Source: Dryococelus australis
Taxonomy: Eukaryota > Arthropoda > Insecta > Phasmatodea > Phasmatidae
Direction of reading: 5' to 3'
Assembly: GCA_029891345.1 (NCBI GenBank)
Contig: CM057002.1
Location: 59,696,777 to 59,760,776 of the forward strand
Length of the DNA stretch: 64,000 bases
A program made the translations under genes and the position numbers. Shown in pieces: positions 62,201-64,000 of the stretch. How positions within the stretch are numbered: the first letter of the stretch is position 1; the number at the start of each line of letters is the position of its first letter. The notes beneath the pieces are model-generated. The model was given only the letters and a program-made list of their open reading frames with translations, did no database searches and had not been told where the DNA came from.

Positions 62201-62441
62201 ATGTGTGTGTTATGTTCGTAACTTAGCCTTGTTTAGAGAATATGATTGCACCACATGATTTTGAAGACAACACGTTTGCATTTTGTGGTAGTAGATGCTA
62301 ATAATTCCGCAAAAGTTAATATGATGAAAAAAAAAATGGCATAACCAAATACCCTACGTATGTATTATGGTAAACTAAATAGTAAGTATATTGAAGTGTA
62401 ACCATTAAGAATTTGTGACTTCACAAGCAGGTCTTATAAAT
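59244..62441. other. Intergenic sequence after ACOX, no gene recognised
   Basis: AT-rich. A ~35-bp direct duplication ACATTTAAATGATGTCTGCT occurs at 60293 and 60330. A GT run and 16-base poly-G occur at 61253-61297. Open frames (e.g. 61184-61501 minus) cross these runs and are unsupported. Confidence 0.45.
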
Positions 62442-62640
62442 TATAGGCTGTTCATGGTAAAGTGAGCACTTTTGAGGCCCTAGTTACTTTTTTCTTTGAA
62501 CAATTTTTTATCTTCTAACCACTTTTTAAAATAAATATTGCCATGTAAGTAATAAACCCAGTATGTATATTCCACCACACTCGGAAGTTAACGTATAAGG
62601 TCAAATGAAAAATGTAAATGTATACCATTTAATAGCGCAC
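62442..62640. mobile_element. MITE, TATAGGCTGTTCA family, third copy (one end seen)
   Basis: TATAGGCTGTTCATGGTAAA then GAGCACTTTTGAGGCCC. Further in, CAGTATGTATATTCCACCAC and ACTCGGAAGTTAACG match the complement of the copy at 3092 (3165-3215). The far end is not clear. Confidence 0.65.
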
Positions 62641-63290
62641 TAAACTTGTAAAAGGGTAATTTTCTGTAATAGATGTAATGATTAACTATTACTGTTAAGT
62701 CTTATAATAAAAAACTACTATTGAAATCCATTAATATAAAAAATATATAAATAAAATACAGTTAAATGCACTAGTCATTGACACTTGAAAATGTATCATG
62801 CACAAGTCATTGACATACTAAATGTACCAGTCTTTGACACATTATATTCTGACCCTAAGGGATTTTACTAAATTATTCTGATACTCTAAATGATTAAAAC
62901 AAATTCTCTGGCATAAATAAATTACTGCATTTTAAAATAAATTTACAGTAACATTAGAAAAGTAATTTGTAAGTTACTACAATATATATAATACAAAGAA
63001 AATGTAAGTTAATACAGCTGATGCTAGTTATACAATGTTTACCCAACATAGTTATGAACTAAAATATATCAGTCTTGAAAAGGTGGTTGTGTAAGATTAA
63101 ACAATGAATCTAAAATGAGTTGACATCAAACAGTTTAACTAGGCCTAAGATTATTTCAGAAGTTAGTCAGTAAAAAGAATACTTGAGCTCTGACAAAATT
63201 GCTTTTTGCGTAAACATACAAATATACTAGACATACATGGGTAACTCTCTGAAATTTTCATCACAGTAAGTATTTCTGGTATGTGTAAGC
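62641..63290. other. AT-rich intergenic sequence
   Basis: Contains three near-repeats of (A/C)(A/C)AGTC(A/T)TTGACA within 62770-62840. No coding signal. Confidence 0.4.
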
Positions 63291-63294
63291 CATT

Positions 63295-64000
63295 TACAGT
63301 TGCTCATAAATGTCAACTAGCTGATGAAACTGATATCTGATTCTGTCTCCAATTTGTAAGAATTCAGGAGATGGCAATTTCCCAATAATGTCATCTTTAC
63401 TAATGACACATCACTTTCAGTTGTTTTAAACCTTACTTTGTCATCACTTAAATATTTCAAGCACATTACTTCAACTGCATTCTCCTCGTGAAACATTTTC
63501 TGAACTATACAAACATATCTATAAATTGTGCATTTACGTTTACCACCAGTAAATCGAACTAAAACAAAATCCCCTATGTTAATGCTTTCTTGTCCAACAG
63601 TTCACAAGTTTTATTCTCTGCACTCTCTTATAATATATTTATGTTCTCCATACTATCATCACTTTCAACCCATTCTTCACTGTCATCAGATGAAATTAGA
63701 CTTATTGATTTTTTCCTTTTGGTTTGTGTTTTCTGAAGTTCCTTTTGAGATTTCTATTCTATTCAGATGTTTGCTCTTTCTTCTTTTTCCTTATGGCTTT
63801 TGTAACTTCTCTTCTTATTTCTTTTAATGATACTTCTGCCATGCCTCCGAGGTTATTGCAGATGGTTTTTTCTCTTTTGATTTTGAAAGTTGGGGATCTG
63901 GCCAAAATAAACTTTTTTTGTATGGTGAAGGGATATTTGCAGATATGTTTGATTTTGGACTGGATGTATGCATTGTAGTCGGGTTTTTTGGGGTTACGTG
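63295..64000 (-). pseudogene. C-terminal tail of a pogo/Tigger-type transposase-like protein (partial)
   Basis: Minus-strand reading from the window edge: PSPYKKSLFWPDPQLSKSKE, PSAITSEAWQKYH, then KRKKSISLISSDDSEEWVES, NIGDFVLVRFTGGKRKCTIY, then (after a one-base shift) KDDIIGKLPSPEFLQIGD, ending IYEQL and stop at ~63295. This (L)FWPEP…ITS-W … acidic stretch … D(F/Y)VLVRF…KLP architecture is one I associate with the tails of DDE_1 pogo/Tigger-like proteins in insects. The catalytic domain would lie beyond 64000. Stops and shifts indicate decay. Family call moderate. Confidence 0.5.

Overview
This is a stretch of an AT-rich animal genome, almost certainly an arthropod and probably an insect. 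Only one host gene is securely visible. It has small exons with GT-AG introns and lies in long introns packed with transposable elements. No tRNA, rRNA, CRISPR or operon-like structure is seen. The insect lineage cannot be fixed from the sequence alone.

Host gene: nine coding exons on the plus strand (3462-58652) encode the C-terminal ~544 residues of a peroxisomal acyl-CoA oxidase. It is closest to the ACOX3 (pristanoyl-CoA oxidase) branch. Every junction keeps phase and the protein ends in the peroxisomal signal SKL. The N-terminal ~150-170 residues are not found, so the first exons probably lie before the window.

Introns: the dominant repeat is one family of Ty3/gypsy-like LTR elements. 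Its LTRs are ~1.3-2.4 kb, most begin with a TGATGCGTGAC-like end, and the far end is nearly the inverse. At least eight copies are present: plus strand at 1356, 7567, 32438 and 40337-55190; minus strand at 10901-13271, 16171-18170, 27700-30906 and 34627-38905. The longest copy (intron 7) shows LTR, tRNA-Lys-type primer binding site, two PHD-like zinc fingers, gag with zinc knuckle, protease, RT, RNase H, integrase and a second LTR, all broken by stops and frameshifts. The minus-strand copy at 27.7-30.9 kb keeps the same order, including both PHD-like fingers. Two unrelated or distantly related solo LTRs are nested inside the large copy.

Other repeats: a decayed hAT transposon (21280-25122) carrying a BED-finger remnant and hosting a 5'-truncated CR1/L2/jockey-group LINE; a hAT-like MITE at 19368-19653 whose empty site survives in a neighbouring duplicate; a pogo/Tigger-like MITE (39315-39453); a MITE family starting TATAGGCTGTTCA (3092, 31531, 62442); three tRNA-derived SINEs; a 42-bp minisatellite; a 430-bp CA-rich satellite; and several poly-G/C runs. 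At the right edge, a minus-strand remnant resembles the C-terminal tail of pogo/Tigger-type transposases.
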